DNA from: Paenochrobactrum gallinarii
GTDB lineage: Bacteria > Pseudomonadota > Alphaproteobacteria > Rhizobiales > Rhizobiaceae
Assembly: GCF_014205685.1 (NCBI RefSeq)
Contig: NZ_JACIIU010000003.1
Location: 248,001 to 312,000 of the forward strand
Direction of reading: 5' to 3'
DNA length: 64,000 bases
Part shown: piece after piece, positions 17,583 to 27,922 of the stretch
Layout of the letters: each line of letters starts with the position of its first letter
How positions within the stretch are numbered: the first letter of the stretch is position 1
The notes under the pieces: generated by a model
What the model saw: only the letters and a program-made list of their open reading frames with translations
Database searches by the model: none
Told to the model about the DNA's origin: nothing
Program-made: the position numbers and the translations under genes

Positions 17583-19073
17583 TTATGCGCTTGGATAGTT
17601 CGGGCTTTCACGGGTGATGGTTACACCATGGGAATGGCTTTCACGTAAGCCTGCATTGGAAATGCGCACGAAAGTTGCCTTTTCGCGGAATTCAGCCAAG
17701 TTTTTCGCACCCACATAGCCCATCGATGCACGCAAACCACCAGCAAGCTGATGCAGCACATTGCCGACAGGGCCTTTATAAGCAACCTGACCTTCAATAC
17801 CTTCCGGCACCAGCTTCAGCTCGTCACGTACTTCCGCCTGGAAATAACGGTCAGCAGAACCGCGAGCCATTGCACCAACCGAGCCCATGCCGCGGTAAGC
17901 TTTGAATGAACGACCCTGATGCAGGTAAACTTCGCCCGGGCTTTCTTCTGTACCAGCCAGCAGCGAACCAGCCATGGCAGCAACCGCACCAGCGGCCAGT
18001 GCTTTGGCGAAATCGCCGGAGAACTTGATACCGCCGTCAGCGATCACCGGAATATTATGCTTTTGTGCCACTTCAACAGCCGACATAATGGCTGAAAGCT
18101 GCGGAACGCCAACACCTGCAACAATACGGGTGGTGCAGATGGAGCCTGGTCCGATACCAACTTTAACAGCATCGGCACCTGCATCAATCAATGCCAGTGT
18201 ACCGCCAGCAGTTGCGACGTTACCGGCGAGAATGCGAACACCGCTGGAGAGTTTTTTGATGCGGGTCACTGCATCGAGAACGCGCTGTGAGTGACCGTGG
18301 GCTGTATCAACAACCAACAGATCAACACCGGCATCGATCAGACGCTCGGCGCGTTCAAAACCATCTTCACCAACGCTGGTAGCAGCAGCCGCACGAAGAC
18401 GACCCTGCGCATCTTTAGCAGCATTCGGATTCAGCTGGGTTTTTTCGATGTCTTTAACAGTGATCAGACCAACGCAACGGCCGGCATCATCAACAACCAG
18501 CAGTTTTTCAATACGATGTTGGTGCAGAAGACGCTTGGCTTCTTCCTGATCTACATTTTCACGCACAGTGATCAGGTTTTCATGGGTCATCAGCTCATGA
18601 ATTTTCTGATCAGGGTTGGAAGCAAAACGCACATCACGGTGGGTCAGGATACCAACCAAACGGCCTGGTGTACCGCTTGTGCCTTCAACAACCGGAATAC
18701 CGGAAATGTGATAAGATGCCATCAAAGCCTGTGCTTCAGCCAAAGTTGCATCCGGGCCGATAGTAACCGGATTGATAACCATACCGGATTCAAACTTCTT
18801 GACGCGGCGAACTTCTTCAGCCTGACGTTCCGGTGTCAGGTTACGGTGAATAACGCCGATACCGCCAGCCTGTGCCATCGCAATGGCCAGACGTGATTCG
18901 GTTACGGTATCCATCGCAGCTGAAAGCAGCGGCAGGTTCAGTTCAATATCACCGGCAATAATTGTGCGCAGATCTGTCTGACCCGGCATCACTTCCGAGT
19001 GACCCGGCTGCAGCAGCACATCATCAAATGTAAGGGCTAAATGTCCTGTAGGCGTTTCAATAATTTTTGCCAT
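17583..19073 (-). CDS. guaB: IMP dehydrogenase
   Basis: A 496-residue IMP dehydrogenase that makes XMP, the rate-limiting step to GMP. The TIM barrel starts with [17 protein letters not shown], is interrupted by two CBS domains (about residues 95-215), and contains the catalytic Cys in [18 protein letters not shown] near 310 and the flap region GMGSVGAM near 420. The ATG at 19073 ([12 protein letters not shown]) is the family start; a longer reading to 19205 would add 44 unlikely residues. About 130 bp of possible 5' leader lie upstream. Confidence 0.96.
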   Translation of the reverse strand: MAKIIETPTGHLALTFDDVLLQPGHSEVMPGQTDLRTIIAGDIELNLPLLSAAMDTVTESRLAIAMAQAGGIGVIHRNLTPERQAEEVRRVKKFESGMVINPVTIGPDATLAEAQALMASYHISGIPVVEGTSGTPGRLVGILTHRDVRFASNPDQKIHELMTHENLITVRENVDQEEAKRLLHQHRIEKLLVVDDAGRCVGLITVKDIEKTQLNPNAAKDAQGRLRAAAATSVGEDGFERAERLIDAGVDLLVVDTAHGHSQRVLDAVTRIKKLSSGVRILAGNVATAGGTLALIDAGADAVKVGIGPGSICTTRIVAGVGVPQLSAIMSAVEVAQKHNIPVIADGGIKFSGDFAKALAAGAVAAMAGSLLAGTEESPGEVYLHQGRSFKAYRGMGSVGAMARGSADRYFQAEVRDELKLVPEGIEGQVAYKGPVGNVLHQLAGGLRASMGYVGAKNLAEFREKATFVRISNAGLRESHSHGVTITRESPNYPSA

Positions 19074-19348
19074 TGCCAGTTCCTTTAAATAACAAAAGGC
19101 TGCTCGGTCTAACATTGGGAGGTTAAACAACCATGGGGGGCAGAGCAGCACATTCTCAAGTATTTTTCCTTGGATTGGCACGGGCTGGTAACACGAATAT
19201 GGCAAAATGAAAAGTCAAGAATAAAAACTATTTGTTGTAACTCCCGATTTTGTGAAAATTCCCCGAGAAATCCGTGCATATCGGCGTGACCTGGTGCCAG
19301 CAACTGCCTTTTATTTTTTTAAACGGCAATGAATTTTAAAAATGGCGC

Positions 19349-19377
19349 TTGACGTGGGAACATTCCCGCCCAATACT
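19349..19377 (+). promoter_or_regulatory. Candidate promoter and operator of the anthraniloyl-CoA operon
   Basis: TTGACG (19349-19354), a 17-base spacer and AATACT (19372-19377) make a reasonable sigma-70-type promoter 60 bp before the first gene. Within the spacer lies GGGAACATTCCC (19356-19367), 5-bp arms around a CA centre, where a bound repressor would block polymerase. The regulator is not encoded next to it. Confidence 0.5.
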
Positions 19378-19437
19378 TTAAGCATAAACTATTTCCAAAA
19401 CCGGCGTAGATCGGTGCGGCACAAAAGGGAACATATC

Positions 19438-21747
19438 ATGCGTATCGTCTGCATCGGCGGTGGTCCGGCAGGGCTGTATTTTGCACTTTTGATGAAGAAA
19501 CTGCACCCCGAACATCATATTCGTGTGGTTGAGCGCAACCGCCCCTATGACACATTCGGCTGGGGCGTGGTGTTTTCTGACGCGACCATGGAATCCATGC
19601 AGGAATGGGACACGAAAAGCGCCAATGAAATTCAGGATGCTTTCAACCATTGGGACGATATTGAGGTGCTTTTCAAAGGCACCAGACAGCGCACATCCGG
19701 CCACGGCTTTGTTGGTATCGGCCGCAAAAAGCTGCTTAATATTTTGCAGCGCCGCTGTGAGGAACTGGGCGTCGAGCTGATTTTTGAAACCGAGGTTAAC
19801 AGTGACCTTGATTATCCCGATGCAGATCTGATCATTGCCAGTGACGGCGTAAATTCTAAAATCCGCAATCATTATGTCGATATTTTCAAGCCGGATATGC
19901 TGAAACGGCCAAACCGCTTTATCTGGCTTGGCACTGACAAACTCTATGATGCCTTTACCTTTGATTTCCGTAAAACCGATCACGGCTGGTTTCAGGCGCA
20001 TATTTATAAGTTTGACGACCAGACCTCGACATTCATTATCGAAACCACCGAGGATACCTATCAGGCTTCCGGTTTTGACAAAATGGATCAGGATCAGGCC
20101 ATCCATTTTTGTGAAGACCTGTTTGCTGAAGTGCTTGAAGGCGCATCACTTAAAAGCAATGCCCGCCATTTGCGCGGCTCGGCATGGCTCAATTTCAACC
20201 GGCTGATCTGCGAAAAATGGAGCCATTTCAACGGTCAGTCGCATGTAGTGCTAATGGGTGATGCGGCACATACCGCGCATTTTGCCATTGGCTCAGGCAC
20301 AAAACTTGCCATAGATGATGCGATTGAACTGACCCGTCAGTTTGAAATTCACGGTCATGACAAAAGCCATATTCCGGCAGTACTGGAAGATTACGAAGAA
20401 ATCCGCCGCGTTGATGTGGCACGTATTCAAAATGCGGCACGCAATGCGATGGAATGGTTTGAAGTGGTCGGCCACCGTTATGCCGATGTACTGGAACCGG
20501 AACAGTTCATGTATTCTATGCTGACCCGCTCGCAGCGCATCAGCCATGAAAACCTGCGTCTGCGCGATGCCACATGGCTGGAAAATTACGAGCGTTGGTT
20601 TGCAAAGCATGCAGGGCTTGCCGTGACGGATGAGCGCGCGCTGCCGCCGATGTTTACGCCTTATACGATGCGAGGCACAACACTGCCAAACCGCATCGTC
20701 ATGTCGCCGATGGCAATGTATTCAGCGGAAGATGGCCTGATTAATGACTTTCACATGGTGCATTTAGGCAGCCGTGCCATTGGTGGCGCGGGGTTGATTT
20801 TTGCCGAAATGACCTGCGTATCACCCGATGCCCGCATCACGCCGGGATGTCTGGGGCTGTGGAATGACGAACAGACCGAAGGCTGGAAACGCTTAGTCAA
20901 TTTCATCCATCAAAACAGTTCGGCCAAGGTCGGCATTCAGCTTGGCCATGCAGGGCGCAAAGGCGCTACTAAAGTGGCGTGGGAGGGCATTGACCAACCC
21001 TTGGAAAGTGGTGGCTGGCCGCTCTATTCCGCTTCGGCAATGCCTTATCTCACACATGGCGTGACACCAAAGGCGATGGATCGCGCCGATATGGACCGCG
21101 TAAAAGCCGACTTTATCGCCGCCACCAAACGAGCCGCCGCAACCGGTGCTGACTGGTTGGAGCTGCACGTTGCGCACGGTTATTTGCTGGCAAGCTTCCT
21201 GTCGCCGCTGACTAATATTCGTGACGATGAATATGGCGGCAGCCATGAAAACCGTGCCCGCTATCCGCTGGAAGTGTTTGAGGCTGTGCGTGCCAATTGG
21301 CCGGAAGACAAGCCGATTTCCGTGCGCCTTTCCTGCCATGACTGGGTGGAAGGCGGCAACACACCGGATGATGCTGCAATCTTTGCGAAAATGTTCAAAG
21401 ACGCCGGTGCGGATATGATCGACTGCTCCTCCGGTCAGACATCAAAGGCGGGAAAGCCGGTCTATGGCCGTCTGTTCCAGACGCCATTCTCTGACAAAAT
21501 CCGCAATGAAGTGGGCATTCCGACTATTGCTGTCGGTGCGATTTCCGAAGCCGATCACGCCAATTCCATTCTGGCAGCAGGGCGTGCCGATCTTTGTGCG
21601 GTAGCGCGTCCGCATCTGGCCGATAATGCATGGATTTTGCATGAAGCAGCCAAAATCGGCATCAAAAACATTCCTTGGCCGAAGCAATATCACTCGGCCA
21701 AATATCAGTATGAAGCCAATCTTGAACGAGCGGCGGCGCAAAAATAA
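19438..21747 (+). CDS. 2-aminobenzoyl-CoA monooxygenase/reductase-type fusion (alternatively salicylyl-CoA 5-hydroxylase/oxidoreductase)
   Basis: A 769-residue fusion. Residues 1-390 form a class A flavin monooxygenase: [15 protein letters not shown] for FAD at the N-terminus, [11 protein letters not shown], and [25 protein letters not shown] near 280. Residues 410-769 form an Old-Yellow-Enzyme NADH:flavin oxidoreductase: [38 protein letters not shown] and [15 protein letters not shown]. This fusion is known from the aerobic 2-aminobenzoyl-CoA pathway of Azoarcus and is also annotated as bifunctional salicylyl-CoA 5-hydroxylase/oxidoreductase. It hydroxylates and then reduces the ring of the aryl-CoA. 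The downstream RidA, dehydrogenase and hydratase genes favour the anthranilate reading. The ATG at 19438 begins the FAD motif. Confidence 0.88.
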   Translation: MRIVCIGGGPAGLYFALLMKKLHPEHHIRVVERNRPYDTFGWGVVFSDATMESMQEWDTKSANEIQDAFNHWDDIEVLFKGTRQRTSGHGFVGIGRKKLLNILQRRCEELGVELIFETEVNSDLDYPDADLIIASDGVNSKIRNHYVDIFKPDMLKRPNRFIWLGTDKLYDAFTFDFRKTDHGWFQAHIYKFDDQTSTFIIETTEDTYQASGFDKMDQDQAIHFCEDLFAEVLEGASLKSNARHLRGSAWLNFNRLICEKWSHFNGQSHVVLMGDAAHTAHFAIGSGTKLAIDDAIELTRQFEIHGHDKSHIPAVLEDYEEIRRVDVARIQNAARNAMEWFEVVGHRYADVLEPEQFMYSMLTRSQRISHENLRLRDATWLENYERWFAKHAGLAVTDERALPPMFTPYTMRGTTLPNRIVMSPMAMYSAEDGLINDFHMVHLGSRAIGGAGLIFAEMTCVSPDARITPGCLGLWNDEQTEGWKRLVNFIHQNSSAKVGIQLGHAGRKGATKVAWEGIDQPLESGGWPLYSASAMPYLTHGVTPKAMDRADMDRVKADFIAATKRAAATGADWLELHVAHGYLLASFLSPLTNIRDDEYGGSHENRARYPLEVFEAVRANWPEDKPISVRLSCHDWVEGGNTPDDAAIFAKMFKDAGADMIDCSSGQTSKAGKPVYGRLFQTPFSDKIRNEVGIPTIAVGAISEADHANSILAAGRADLCAVARPHLADNAWILHEAAKIGIKNIPWPKQYHSAKYQYEANLERAAAQK

Positions 21748-21761
21748 CAACAGGAAATGTC

Positions 21762-22544
21762 ATGCAAAAAGGTGAAGCCATGCTGAACGGCCATCATGCA
21801 CTGATCACCGGTGCCGGTTCGGGCATCGGTGAAGAAATTGCACGCCAGCTTCACGCGGCTGGTGCCAGGGTAACGCTTGCCGGACGCCGCAGCGAGCCAC
21901 TGCAAAAGCTGGCACAAGAATTGGGCGAAAACAGTTTTGCACTTGGCAATTTTGATGTGACCTCTGCTGCCTCCATCGGTGCGGGACTTACAAAAGCTCG
22001 CGACCAGTTTGGTGCTATTTCCATTCTTATCAACAATGCCGGACAAGCGCCCACCGCTCCTTTTGAAAAGATGAGCGATGAGCAATGGGACGAAATAATT
22101 GCGGTTAATCTGACCAGTGTTTTCCGGCTGTCGCGTGCTGTGCTGCCGGATTTAAAACACTATGGCGAAGGGGCAAGGCTTATCAACATTGCCTCCACCG
22201 CAGGGCTTAAAGGCTATAGTTATGTGTCGGGCTATTGCGCAGCCAAACACGGCGTTATCGGCCTGACCCGCGCATTAGCACAAGAACTTGCCAAAACCGG
22301 CATCACCGTCAATGCAGTTTGCCCCGGCTTTACCGACACGCCGCTTATTCAGCAATCAATTGAAAATATCGTCAATAAAACTGGGCGCAGCCCGCAAGAA
22401 GCCTTGGCAACATTTACCCAAACCAATCCGCAAGGCCGCCTTATTCAGCCGCAGGAAGTTGCCAATTGTGTTTTATGGCTTGCGAGCCCTGCCAGCGGCT
22501 CCGTCAACGGACAAGCCATCAGCGTCTCGGGAGGAGAAATATAA
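21762..22544 (+). CDS. Short-chain dehydrogenase/reductase
   Basis: A 260-residue classical SDR. The cofactor motif is GAGSGIGEE near residue 18, then NNAG near 92, catalytic Ser in NIASTAG, and the YCAAK pair Tyr-x-x-x-Lys near 160; [10 protein letters not shown] follows. Second gene of the operon, 14 bp after the fusion gene and 2 bp before the next, so co-translated. It probably oxidises or reduces a hydroxyacyl-CoA or alicyclic ketone intermediate after ring reduction. An ATG at 21780 is an alternative start with an AAGGTG site. Confidence 0.9.
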   Translation: MQKGEAMLNGHHALITGAGSGIGEEIARQLHAAGARVTLAGRRSEPLQKLAQELGENSFALGNFDVTSAASIGAGLTKARDQFGAISILINNAGQAPTAPFEKMSDEQWDEIIAVNLTSVFRLSRAVLPDLKHYGEGARLINIASTAGLKGYSYVSGYCAAKHGVIGLTRALAQELAKTGITVNAVCPGFTDTPLIQQSIENIVNKTGRSPQEALATFTQTNPQGRLIQPQEVANCVLWLASPASGSVNGQAISVSGGEI

Positions 22545-22546
22545 TC

Positions 22547-23410
22547 ATGGGCTCACTAAACAGTATGGGGCAAAGCAGTATGGCCGCGATGCAAAAGCCT
22601 TTTAAAGACTATAAGGCTAAGCATTTTCTGTGGTCGGTAAGTGATGATGGTCGCGTGGCGACATTGACCCTTAACCGGCCGGAGCGCAAAAACCCGCTGA
22701 CTTTTGAAAGCTATGCCGAGATGCGCGATCTGTTTCGTGATCTTGTCTATGCCAGTGACATTCGCACGGTTATTTTAAAGGGATCGGGTGGCAATTTCTG
22801 TTCCGGCGGTGATGTGTTTGAAATCATCGAACCGCTGACCAAAATGACCATGCCAGACCTCCTAGCCTTTACCCGCATGACCGGCGACCTCGTCAAAGCA
22901 ATGCGCAATTGCCCGCAGCAAATTATTGCCGCTGTTGATGGTGTTTGTGCCGGTGCCGGTGCGATACTTGCTATGGCCGCAGACTTGCGTCTCGCCACCC
23001 CTGAGGCCAAAACCGCATTTCTGTTTACCCGTGTTGGTCTGGCCGGTGCGGACATGGGCGCTTGCGGAATTTTGCCGCGGCTGATTGGTCAGGGACGCGC
23101 CGCCGAACTGCTTTATACCGGACGCTCAATGAGCGCGACGGAGGGCGAAACATGGGGCTTTTACAATGCGCTTCATGCACAAGCAGAGCTGGATGCAGCG
23201 GCTGAAAAGCTTGCCCGCACCATTGCTGACGGCCCGTGGTTTGCCCATGGCATGACCAAAAACATGCTCAATCAGGAATGGTCGATGGGCCTGAATGAAT
23301 TGCTGGAAGCCGAAGCTCAGGCGCAAGCCATCTGCATGGCCACACAGGATTTTACCCGCGCCTTTGAAGCTTTTGCCAATAAGCAACGACCTAGTTTTGA
23401 AGGAAATTAA
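22547..23410 (+). CDS. Enoyl-CoA hydratase/isomerase family protein
   Basis: A 287-residue crotonase-fold protein. The oxyanion-hole loops are seen in [13 protein letters not shown] (about residues 83-95) and [24 protein letters not shown] (about 127-150). It starts at 22547, 2 bp after the SDR stop, with GGAGGAGA just upstream. Family members hydrate, isomerise or hydrolytically open CoA-bound rings; here it may be the ring-opening or hydration step of the 2-aminobenzoyl-CoA route. The N-terminal extension of about 25 residues before the core is longer than in simple hydratases. Confidence 0.88.
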   Translation: MGSLNSMGQSSMAAMQKPFKDYKAKHFLWSVSDDGRVATLTLNRPERKNPLTFESYAEMRDLFRDLVYASDIRTVILKGSGGNFCSGGDVFEIIEPLTKMTMPDLLAFTRMTGDLVKAMRNCPQQIIAAVDGVCAGAGAILAMAADLRLATPEAKTAFLFTRVGLAGADMGACGILPRLIGQGRAAELLYTGRSMSATEGETWGFYNALHAQAELDAAAEKLARTIADGPWFAHGMTKNMLNQEWSMGLNELLEAEAQAQAICMATQDFTRAFEAFANKQRPSFEGN

Positions 23411-23414
23411 GGCA

Positions 23415-24584
23415 ATGGATAAAACCAGCCTTTCCCCTTCGACTGACCATTTAGAATGGCCGTTTTTTAATGAGAGCCATAAGGCTATTCATGCGCAACT
23501 GCATAGCTTTGCCACCAGTGGCGCGTTTGATCATGTCAATCATGAAGATACCGACAATAGCTGCCGTAAACTGGTGAGACAACTTGGCGAAGCCGGGCTT
23601 TTAGCCATTGCGACAGGCAATGCAGGGAAGGCTGAAATTGATTCACGCGCTGTCTGTCTGGCACGCGAAACATTGGCCTGGCATGATGGCTTGGCGGATT
23701 TTGCTTTTGCCATGCAAGGACTTGGCACCGGCGCTATCGGCCTTGCCGGTTCAGATCAATTGAAACAGGACGTCTTACCAAAAGTCACCAGCGGCGAATG
23801 GATTGCGGGCTTTGCACTCTCGGAAGATGAGGCTGGCTCTGATGTTGCAGCCATGCAGTGCGCCGCCACCCGCGAAGGCGACTACTATGTGCTGAACGGC
23901 GAAAAAACATGGATTTCTAACGGCGGCATCGCCGATGTCTATACGCTTTTTGCCAGAACCGGCGAAGCACCGGGCACAAGAGGCATTTCAGCTTTCGTCG
24001 TCTATGCCACGGATCCGGGTTTTTCGATTACCAAACGCATTGATGTGATTGCTCCGCACCCATTAGCAACCATCCGTTTTGACAATTGCCGCATTCCGGC
24101 TAATCGATTGCTGGGCAATGCCGGTGAAGGCTTTAAAATTGCCATGCGCACGCTCGATATTTTCCGTGCGTCTGTTGCTGCTGCCTCATTGGGCTTTGCC
24201 CGCCGTGCCTTGGATGAAGCGCTTAACCACGCCAAAAACCGCAATATGTTTGGCGCGAAACTCATCGATTTACAGCTCACCCAAGCAGCGCTGGGCGATA
24301 TGGCAACCGACATTGATGCGGCAGCCCTCCTCACCTATCGCGCGGCATGGCGGCGCGATGTGCAAAGACTCCCCACCACGCGTGAAGCGGCAATGGCAAA
24401 AATGCAGGCTTCTGAAATGGCACAACAGGTGATTGACCGCGCCGTACAGATGTTTGGCGGGCGCGGTGTCGCACGGGGCGAAGTGGTTGAGAGCCTCTAT
24501 CGCGAAATACGCGCTTTGCGCATTTATGAAGGGGCGACGGAGGTGCAAAAGCTCATCATCGCCCGCGAATTGATGAAAGCTTAG
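23415..24584 (+). CDS. Acyl-CoA dehydrogenase
   Basis: A 389-residue flavoprotein of the acyl-CoA dehydrogenase family. Motifs are [19 protein letters not shown] and [26 protein letters not shown] in the middle beta-domain, and the C-terminal [42 protein letters not shown], which includes the usual catalytic Glu (YEGATE). It starts 4 bp after the hydratase gene. In this operon it would desaturate an alicyclic or open-chain acyl-CoA, passing electrons to an ETF encoded elsewhere. Confidence 0.93.
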   Translation: MDKTSLSPSTDHLEWPFFNESHKAIHAQLHSFATSGAFDHVNHEDTDNSCRKLVRQLGEAGLLAIATGNAGKAEIDSRAVCLARETLAWHDGLADFAFAMQGLGTGAIGLAGSDQLKQDVLPKVTSGEWIAGFALSEDEAGSDVAAMQCAATREGDYYVLNGEKTWISNGGIADVYTLFARTGEAPGTRGISAFVVYATDPGFSITKRIDVIAPHPLATIRFDNCRIPANRLLGNAGEGFKIAMRTLDIFRASVAAASLGFARRALDEALNHAKNRNMFGAKLIDLQLTQAALGDMATDIDAAALLTYRAAWRRDVQRLPTTREAAMAKMQASEMAQQVIDRAVQMFGGRGVARGEVVESLYREIRALRIYEGATEVQKLIIARELMKA

Positions 24585-24656
24585 AACTAAAAACCTGCTC
24601 GCATGAGCGCCGACCAATCCTTGGCCGTGAAGGCTCTTAATTTATCCGGAGTAGAT

Positions 24657-25052
24657 ATGAAAAAAATCTTGCAACCTGAAGGTTGGGCAGCACCAATCGG
24701 CTATGCCAATGGCATCGAAGCCAAGGGACGCACCATTTTTGTCGGCGGACAAATCGGCTGGAACGGTCAATGCGAATTTGAAACCGATGATTTTGTCGGT
24801 CAAGTACGCCAGACATTGCAAAATATCGTCGATGTATTGGCAGTGGCCGGTGCAGGGCCTGAACATCTGACCTCGATGACATGGTATTTTATCGACAAGA
24901 AAGAATATCTCGAGAATATGAAAGGCATTGGCCAGGCCTATCGCGACGTGATCGGCAAAAACTTTCCGGCCATGGCCGCCATGCAGGTGGTGGCGCTCAT
25001 TGAAGACCGCGCGAAAATCGAAATTCAGGCAACTGCGGTTATTCCTGAGTAA
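24657..25052 (+). CDS. RidA (YjgF/YER057c/UK114)-family protein, atypical
   Basis: A 131-residue RidA-fold protein with an ATCCGGAG-like ribosome site before the ATG at 24657. Family landmarks: GRTIFVGGQIGWNG, QVRQTLQNIVDVLAVAGAGPEHLTSMTWY and the last strand KIEIQATAVI. Classical RidA proteins have an Arg in the R-S-x-V-x-V segment that hydrolyses enamines and imines; here the segment reads FPAMAAMQVVAL, with Met at that place. So it is likely one of the non-archetypal Rid subfamilies, some of which are tied to aromatic nitrogen catabolism. In this operon it could assist loss of the amino group from the enamine left by ring reduction. Confidence 0.88.
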   Translation: MKKILQPEGWAAPIGYANGIEAKGRTIFVGGQIGWNGQCEFETDDFVGQVRQTLQNIVDVLAVAGAGPEHLTSMTWYFIDKKEYLENMKGIGQAYRDVIGKNFPAMAAMQVVALIEDRAKIEIQATAVIPE

Positions 25053-25076
25053 GCCAAATTGACGAAAGGCTGCCTG

Positions 25077-27041
25077 ATGACGAGCTCCCATTCAAGCACA
25101 CAATTTTCCGATACGATCAGCGCGATAGTTGAAGATCATGTCATGCTGATTACCATCAACAACCCGCCGGTTAACGCAATCAGCGCCTCGGTGCGACAAG
25201 GGTTAATGGTAGCTCTGGATTGGATTGAAACATCAGACGCCGTTCAGGGTGTTGTAATATCCGGCGCTGGCAGCACATTTGTTGCCGGTGCCGATATTAA
25301 AGAATTTGGACAACCCGTCACCGAACCAACTCTCCCGCAAGTGACTGAGCGGCTGGCAGGTTTTAACAAAACCATCATTGCCGCCGTCAATGGGGCAGCT
25401 TTGGGCGGCGGGGCTGAAATCGCCATTGCCTGTCATGGCCGTGTGGCCAGTGGAAGAAGCAGTTTTGGGATGCCGGAGGTGAAGCTCGGGCTGGTGCCCG
25501 GCGCAGGCGGCACGCAAAGGCTGCCGCGCCTTATTGCTGCTGACCTAGCACTTGATATGATCGGCACCGGCCGCACGCTCAAAAGCGCTGAAAGCTTGGA
25601 AATCCAACTGATTGATGAACTTGCTGATGAAGATACGCTGATAACCCGCGCAAAAAATGCAAGCCTCAAACCAGCCGCAAAGCGCGTAACACCGCACTAT
25701 GATGCACAAAAATTCGCAAATATTAAAACCGCTATTTTGCGTAAAAGCCGCGGGCAAAATGCGCCATTAAAGGCAGTTGAGCTGGTGGAACTCAGCCAAC
25801 AGCTAGATTTAAGCCAAGGCTTGAGCCAAGAGCGTCAAATATTCCTGCAATTACGCGACAGTGATGAAGCCAAAGCACTGCGCCATGTTTTTTTTGCGGA
25901 GCGTAGCGCTAAAAAACCAGCAATGCTGGAAGGTGTGAGCCCGAAAGATATTAAAATTTTAGGTGTTGTGGGTATGGGGCTGATGGGCTCCGGTATTATC
26001 GTCTCAGCACTGAATGCCGGTTATCAGGTGATCGGTGTTGAACAAACAGAAGAAGCAGCGCTCGCCGGACATCAGCACATCTTGAGCATTTTGGAGAAAA
26101 ACCTGCAATCCGGCCGTTTGAATACAGATGCCTTTGAGCGTCAGAAAAAAGCGCTGACCATTGCCGGAAGTCTGGAAAGTTTGGGCGTAGCTGATCTTGT
26201 CATTGAAGCGGTGTTTGATGATTTTAACGTCAAGGTAAAACTATTTCAGGCACTTGATCAGATTGTTCGTGCCAGTGCCATCCTTGCCACCAATACCAGC
26301 TATTTAAACCCGAATGAAATTGCCGCCGCCACACTTTATCCGCAGCGCGTTATCGGCATGCATTTCTTTTCGCCAGCCCATATCATGCGGTTGGTGGAAG
26401 TCATTCACACCCAATATTCAAGCCTTGAGGCTGTTGCCAGTGGCTTTGCAGTCGCCAACAAACTTAAGAAACTACCGATTTTAAGTGGTGTGGTTGAAGG
26501 TTTTATCGGCAACAGCATTTTCTCAGCCTATCGGCGTGAGGCAGAGTTTTTGCTGGAAGACGGCGCCTACCCGCATGAGATTGATGCGGCCTTGGAAGAC
26601 TATGGTTTTGCCATGGGTCTCTTTGCCGTTTACGACATGGCCGGTCTGGAAATCGCCTGGGCAAAGCGCAAGCGTGAGGCGCTTAACCGTGATCCGCAAT
26701 TGCGCTATGTCAAAATTGCCGATCAGCTTTGCGAGCTTGGTCGCTTTGGCCAAAAATCCGGTCTTGGCTGGTATCAATATGTAAATGGCAAACGCGAGAT
26801 TGATCCGGTCGTCACGGAACTCATTGATGCTGCGCGCCGTGAAAAAAACATCACACCGCAAAGTTTCACCAAAGAGCAAATACAGCAGCGTCTGTTGCAA
26901 GCGATGCAAACCCAAGGCAATCTGCTAATGCAAAACAAAATTGCAGCCAGTGCCAGCGACATTGATCTGGTGATGATCAATGGCTACGGTTTTCCTGCCC
27001 ATAAAGGCGGGCCAATGTTTGCAGGCGGCATGTTGAATTAA
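25077..27041 (+). CDS. Enoyl-CoA hydratase / 3-hydroxyacyl-CoA dehydrogenase fusion
   Basis: A 654-residue FadB-type multifunctional protein. The N-terminal crotonase part has GAGSTFVAGADIKEF (about 58-72) and AVNGAALGGGAEIAIACHGRVA with GMPEVKLGLVPGAGGTQRLPR. The dehydrogenase part has the NAD loop VVGMGLMGSGIIVSALNAGY near 302, ATNTSYLNPNEIA, GMHFFSPAHIMRLVEVI and two C-terminal helical domains, ending HKGGPMFAGG. It would perform the final beta-oxidation steps of the pathway. Last gene of the operon; the ATG at 25077 is preferred to a TTG at 25059. Confidence 0.93.
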   Translation: MTSSHSSTQFSDTISAIVEDHVMLITINNPPVNAISASVRQGLMVALDWIETSDAVQGVVISGAGSTFVAGADIKEFGQPVTEPTLPQVTERLAGFNKTIIAAVNGAALGGGAEIAIACHGRVASGRSSFGMPEVKLGLVPGAGGTQRLPRLIAADLALDMIGTGRTLKSAESLEIQLIDELADEDTLITRAKNASLKPAAKRVTPHYDAQKFANIKTAILRKSRGQNAPLKAVELVELSQQLDLSQGLSQERQIFLQLRDSDEAKALRHVFFAERSAKKPAMLEGVSPKDIKILGVVGMGLMGSGIIVSALNAGYQVIGVEQTEEAALAGHQHILSILEKNLQSGRLNTDAFERQKKALTIAGSLESLGVADLVIEAVFDDFNVKVKLFQALDQIVRASAILATNTSYLNPNEIAAATLYPQRVIGMHFFSPAHIMRLVEVIHTQYSSLEAVASGFAVANKLKKLPILSGVVEGFIGNSIFSAYRREAEFLLEDGAYPHEIDAALEDYGFAMGLFAVYDMAGLEIAWAKRKREALNRDPQLRYVKIADQLCELGRFGQKSGLGWYQYVNGKREIDPVVTELIDAARREKNITPQSFTKEQIQQRLLQAMQTQGNLLMQNKIAASASDIDLVMINGYGFPAHKGGPMFAGGMLN

Positions 27042-27154
27042 AATCATGCTTTAAACAGTTTTCTGTCCCAAGTGACAAACTCACTCATTGCACGTTTACT
27101 TTTATGCTTTATTGGATGAAATAATTCTATTTCAGCCGATACAGGGATCATATC

Positions 27155-27859
27155 ATGGCCAATAATGCGCAACTGCCTGAAGGGGAAGCTCAATCCCGCG
27201 ACCCGTATAAGGATCGCAAAAGCCTTGAATTTTCATTTCGTGCCAAGCGCTTTGCACATATCCGACAATTAATTGAAGCAGCACTGGCTGAAAAAGAGAA
27301 AGTCGAAATTCTTGATCTCGGCGGATCGGAAAAATATTGGCTGATCGGTGAAGACTTCATCAATCAATATCGCGACCGTTTGCATTTCACCCTGATCAAT
27401 CCTGAAAAACAGGAAGAAAAGAACACTGATCTTTTCACTTTTATGATAGGCGATGCAACAGCGCCGGATTTGTTTGCCGGCCAGAGTTTTGACATCGTTC
27501 ATTCAAATTCGGTGATTGAGCATGTGGGCGACTGGGATGCCATCACCCGTTTTGCCGAGAATACCCGCCGGCTGGGCAAGCGTTATTATATGCAAACACC
27601 AAACTATTGGTTTGCCTATGAGCCGCATTTCCGCTTTATCGGTTTCCATTGGCTGCCGGTTTCGGTTCGTGTCTGGCTGATGACCAAAATGCGTCTTGGC
27701 TTTTTCCCGCGCATGGAAAGTGTTGAAGAAGCACGTTCGCATGTGGAATCCATCCGGCTGCTGGACAGAAAACAAGTCAAAGAACTATTTCCTGATGCCA
27801 AGATTGAATATGAAATGATTGCCGGTATGGCAAAATCCATCATGGCTATTCGCGGCTAA
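27155..27859 (+). CDS. Class I SAM-dependent methyltransferase
   Basis: A 234-residue protein. The SAM loop is VEILDLGGSEKYWLI near residues 49-63, then IVHSNSVIEHVGDWDAITRFAENTRRLGKRYYMQTPNYWF, the post-motif seen in methyltransferase type 11/12 proteins. An AGGGA ribosome site precedes the ATG by 8 bases. It stands between two units and ends at a shared terminator. The methyl acceptor is unknown. Confidence 0.85.
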   Translation: MANNAQLPEGEAQSRDPYKDRKSLEFSFRAKRFAHIRQLIEAALAEKEKVEILDLGGSEKYWLIGEDFINQYRDRLHFTLINPEKQEEKNTDLFTFMIGDATAPDLFAGQSFDIVHSNSVIEHVGDWDAITRFAENTRRLGKRYYMQTPNYWFAYEPHFRFIGFHWLPVSVRVWLMTKMRLGFFPRMESVEEARSHVESIRLLDRKQVKELFPDAKIEYEMIAGMAKSIMAIRG

Positions 27860-27881
27860 TTCCAGACACTAAAGAACATTA

Positions 27882-27919
27882 AAAAAACGCCACCAGATCA
27901 ATCTCTGGTGGCGTTTTTT
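27882..27919. terminator. Bidirectional terminator
   Basis: AAAAAACGCCACCA.. pairs with ..TGGTGGCGTTTTTT around a loop of about 6 bases; it ends the methyltransferase gene on plus and the MATE gene on minus. Confidence 0.93.
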
Positions 27920-27922
27920 AAT

